In this document: positions 6,332-7,404 of the stretch, one piece after another | How positions within the stretch are numbered: position 1 is the first letter of the stretch | Layout of the letters: each line of letters starts with the position of its first letter | Assembly: GCA_018399395.1 (NCBI GenBank) | Contig: JAGYOI010000058.1 | Location: forward strand, 1-7,404 | Length of the DNA: 7,404 nucleotides | Reading direction: 5' to 3' | Origin: Prolixibacteraceae bacterium | Lineage (GTDB): Bacteria > Bacteroidota > Bacteroidia > Bacteroidales > Prolixibacteraceae | Position numbers and translations under genes: made by a program | The notes under the pieces: generated by a model | The model's input: the letters and a program-made list of their open reading frames with translations, nothing else | Database searches by the model: none | Told to the model about the DNA's origin: nothing

Positions 6332-7404
6332 ATGAAACGAAACATCAACTATAAAATTATTCTTCAGGTATTAAGCCGTATACTTTTTATCATCTCAATT
6401 TCGTTGTTGGTATGTAGCATAATCGCATTTGCATATTCCGAAAAACTATATCCGTTCTATATTTCAGCAATCATCAGTGCATTAATTGGTTATTTGTTTC
6501 TCCGACTTTCCAAAAACCACCAACCAGATGAGCCCATACAACGCAAGGAAGCATACTTAACCGTTACCTTATCGTGGCTCTTTATAAGTTTAATCAGTAC
6601 TATTCCTTATATAATATCCGGAGCCATACCAGGGTTTATTAATGCATTTTTCGAATCTGTTTCAGGTTTCACTACAACAGGTTCTTCCATACTAACCGAT
6701 ATTGAATCGTTGCCAAAATCAATATTATTTTGGAGGAGCTTAACACATTGGATTGGTGGAATTGGGGTTATCGTATTGGTTATTATAATAATGCCATCGT
6801 TACACATTGGTGCTTATCATTTGTTTACGCTTGAATCATCGCTTCAGGAAAAAATAAGCCCTAAGATTAAATCTGTAGGACACAGGCTTTTGTTAATATA
6901 TATTATTCTTACAGTTAGTGAGGTAATTCTCCTGCTTTTAGGAAACATGAATCTTTTTGAAAGCGTATGTCATGCCTTTGGCACTATTGCAACCGGTGGC
7001 TTCTCCCCTAAAAACACCAGCATAGGTGGTTATTCGCCATATATCCAATATGTTGTAATGATTTTCATGCTTCTTTCAGGCACAAACTTTGTAATTCATT
7101 ATCATCTTTTCAAGAAAAAGTTCAAACAAGTAAACAAAAATGAAGAGTTCAAATTTTATCTGGGCGTCGTTTTTATCATTGGGCTTATCATTACATTGAT
7201 GCTCTACTTCAATATGAATAAACCATTTGAAACAGCTTTCCGTGAAAGCTTTTTTCAAATAATATCCGTTCTAACCTGTACAGGGTATGCCACTGCCGAT
7301 TATTTATTATGGCCAAATTATGCCTGGTTTATTGTATTTTTGGCAATGTTTTTTGGAGGCAGCACCGGATCAACTGCCGGGGGTATAAAAATGGTCAGGC
7401 ATGT
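6332..7404 (+). CDS. trkH: TrkH-family potassium uptake channel subunit, C-terminus cut off by window edge
   Basis: The frame is open from the ATG at 6332 to the right edge (357 full codons; the family is usually about 480-500). TrkH/KtrB proteins are inner-membrane K+ channels built from four membrane-pore-membrane repeats and gated by a cytoplasmic TrkA/KtrA ring. Three selectivity-filter loops are visible: SVSGFTTTGSS (109-119), IATGGFSP (219-226) and LTCTGYATADY (314-324). The fourth would lie just past the edge, after the conserved GGSTGSTAGGIKMVRH at the end. PSLHIGAYHLFTLESS (153-168) resembles the TrkH segment after the first pore unit. The first membrane span is at about 10-34. The same frame extends upstream to an ATG at 6260, adding 24 residues, but the start at 6332 is preferred: the longer version would begin upstream of the candidate -7 element and has no family match. 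Its own promoter and the 191 bases since ppk1 suggest a separate transcript. No trkA is in view; it may follow downstream. Confidence 0.95.
   Translation, partial: MKRNINYKIILQVLSRILFIISISLLVCSIIAFAYSEKLYPFYISAIISALIGYLFLRLSKNHQPDEPIQRKEAYLTVTLSWLFISLISTIPYIISGAIPGFINAFFESVSGFTTTGSSILTDIESLPKSILFWRSLTHWIGGIGVIVLVIIIMPSLHIGAYHLFTLESSLQEKISPKIKSVGHRLLLIYIILTVSEVILLLLGNMNLFESVCHAFGTIATGGFSPKNTSIGGYSPYIQYVVMIFMLLSGTNFVIHYHLFKKKFKQVNKNEEFKFYLGVVFIIGLIITLMLYFNMNKPFETAFRESFFQIISVLTCTGYATADYLLWPNYAWFIVFLAMFFGGSTGSTAGGIKMVRH

Noticed and set aside
6607..7258. Minus-strand open frames opposite trkH
   Set aside because: They are shadows of the trkH reading frame, whose pore-loop motifs are unmistakable.

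Overview
The window looks like chromosomal DNA of a Bacteroidota bacterium, probably near Bacteroidales/Marinilabiliales. Support comes from the AT-rich, tightly packed genes, start codons without clear Shine-Dalgarno sequences, promoter-like TAnnTTTG elements, and a kinase-RapZ fusion of a type I associate with this phylum. Placement below phylum is a guess. I see no mobile elements, RNA genes or CRISPR, and no gene-free stretch longer than about 190 bases.

Left part (1-1639, minus strand): a short-chain dehydrogenase/reductase gene is followed 38 bases later by a secreted DUF6807 ('PmoA family') gene that runs off the left edge. The two are probably co-transcribed, and DUF6807 proteins elsewhere often sit in glycan-use loci. 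A 116-base divergent intergenic region (1640-1755) holds weak promoter candidates for both directions.

Centre (1756-6140, plus strand): a DUF554 (YqgA-like) membrane protein gene is followed after 56 bases by a tight three-gene block. The first gene encodes an unusual two-domain protein, an APH-fold sugar-kinase-like domain (AmgK-like) fused to the C-terminal domain of RapZ. RapZ is the glucosamine-6-phosphate sensor/RNA adaptor of enterobacteria. The second is a 41-codon gene, easy to overlook, that overlaps the end of the fusion gene by 38 bases in another frame and encodes a lysine-rich CxxC...C mini-protein. The third, five bases later, is a full-length polyphosphate kinase, ppk1.

Right part (6141-7404): a 190-base intergenic region contains a tandem TTTGACA repeat with 11-base period, an inverted repeat and a good promoter candidate. 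It leads into trkH, a potassium-uptake channel subunit cut off by the right edge after three of its four pore loops.

The most interesting part is the kinase/RapZ-C fusion, the overlapping Cys mini-gene and ppk1 as a compact unit. One reading is that amino-sugar (cell-wall precursor) sensing or recycling is co-expressed with polyphosphate synthesis. That link is an inference from gene order only.
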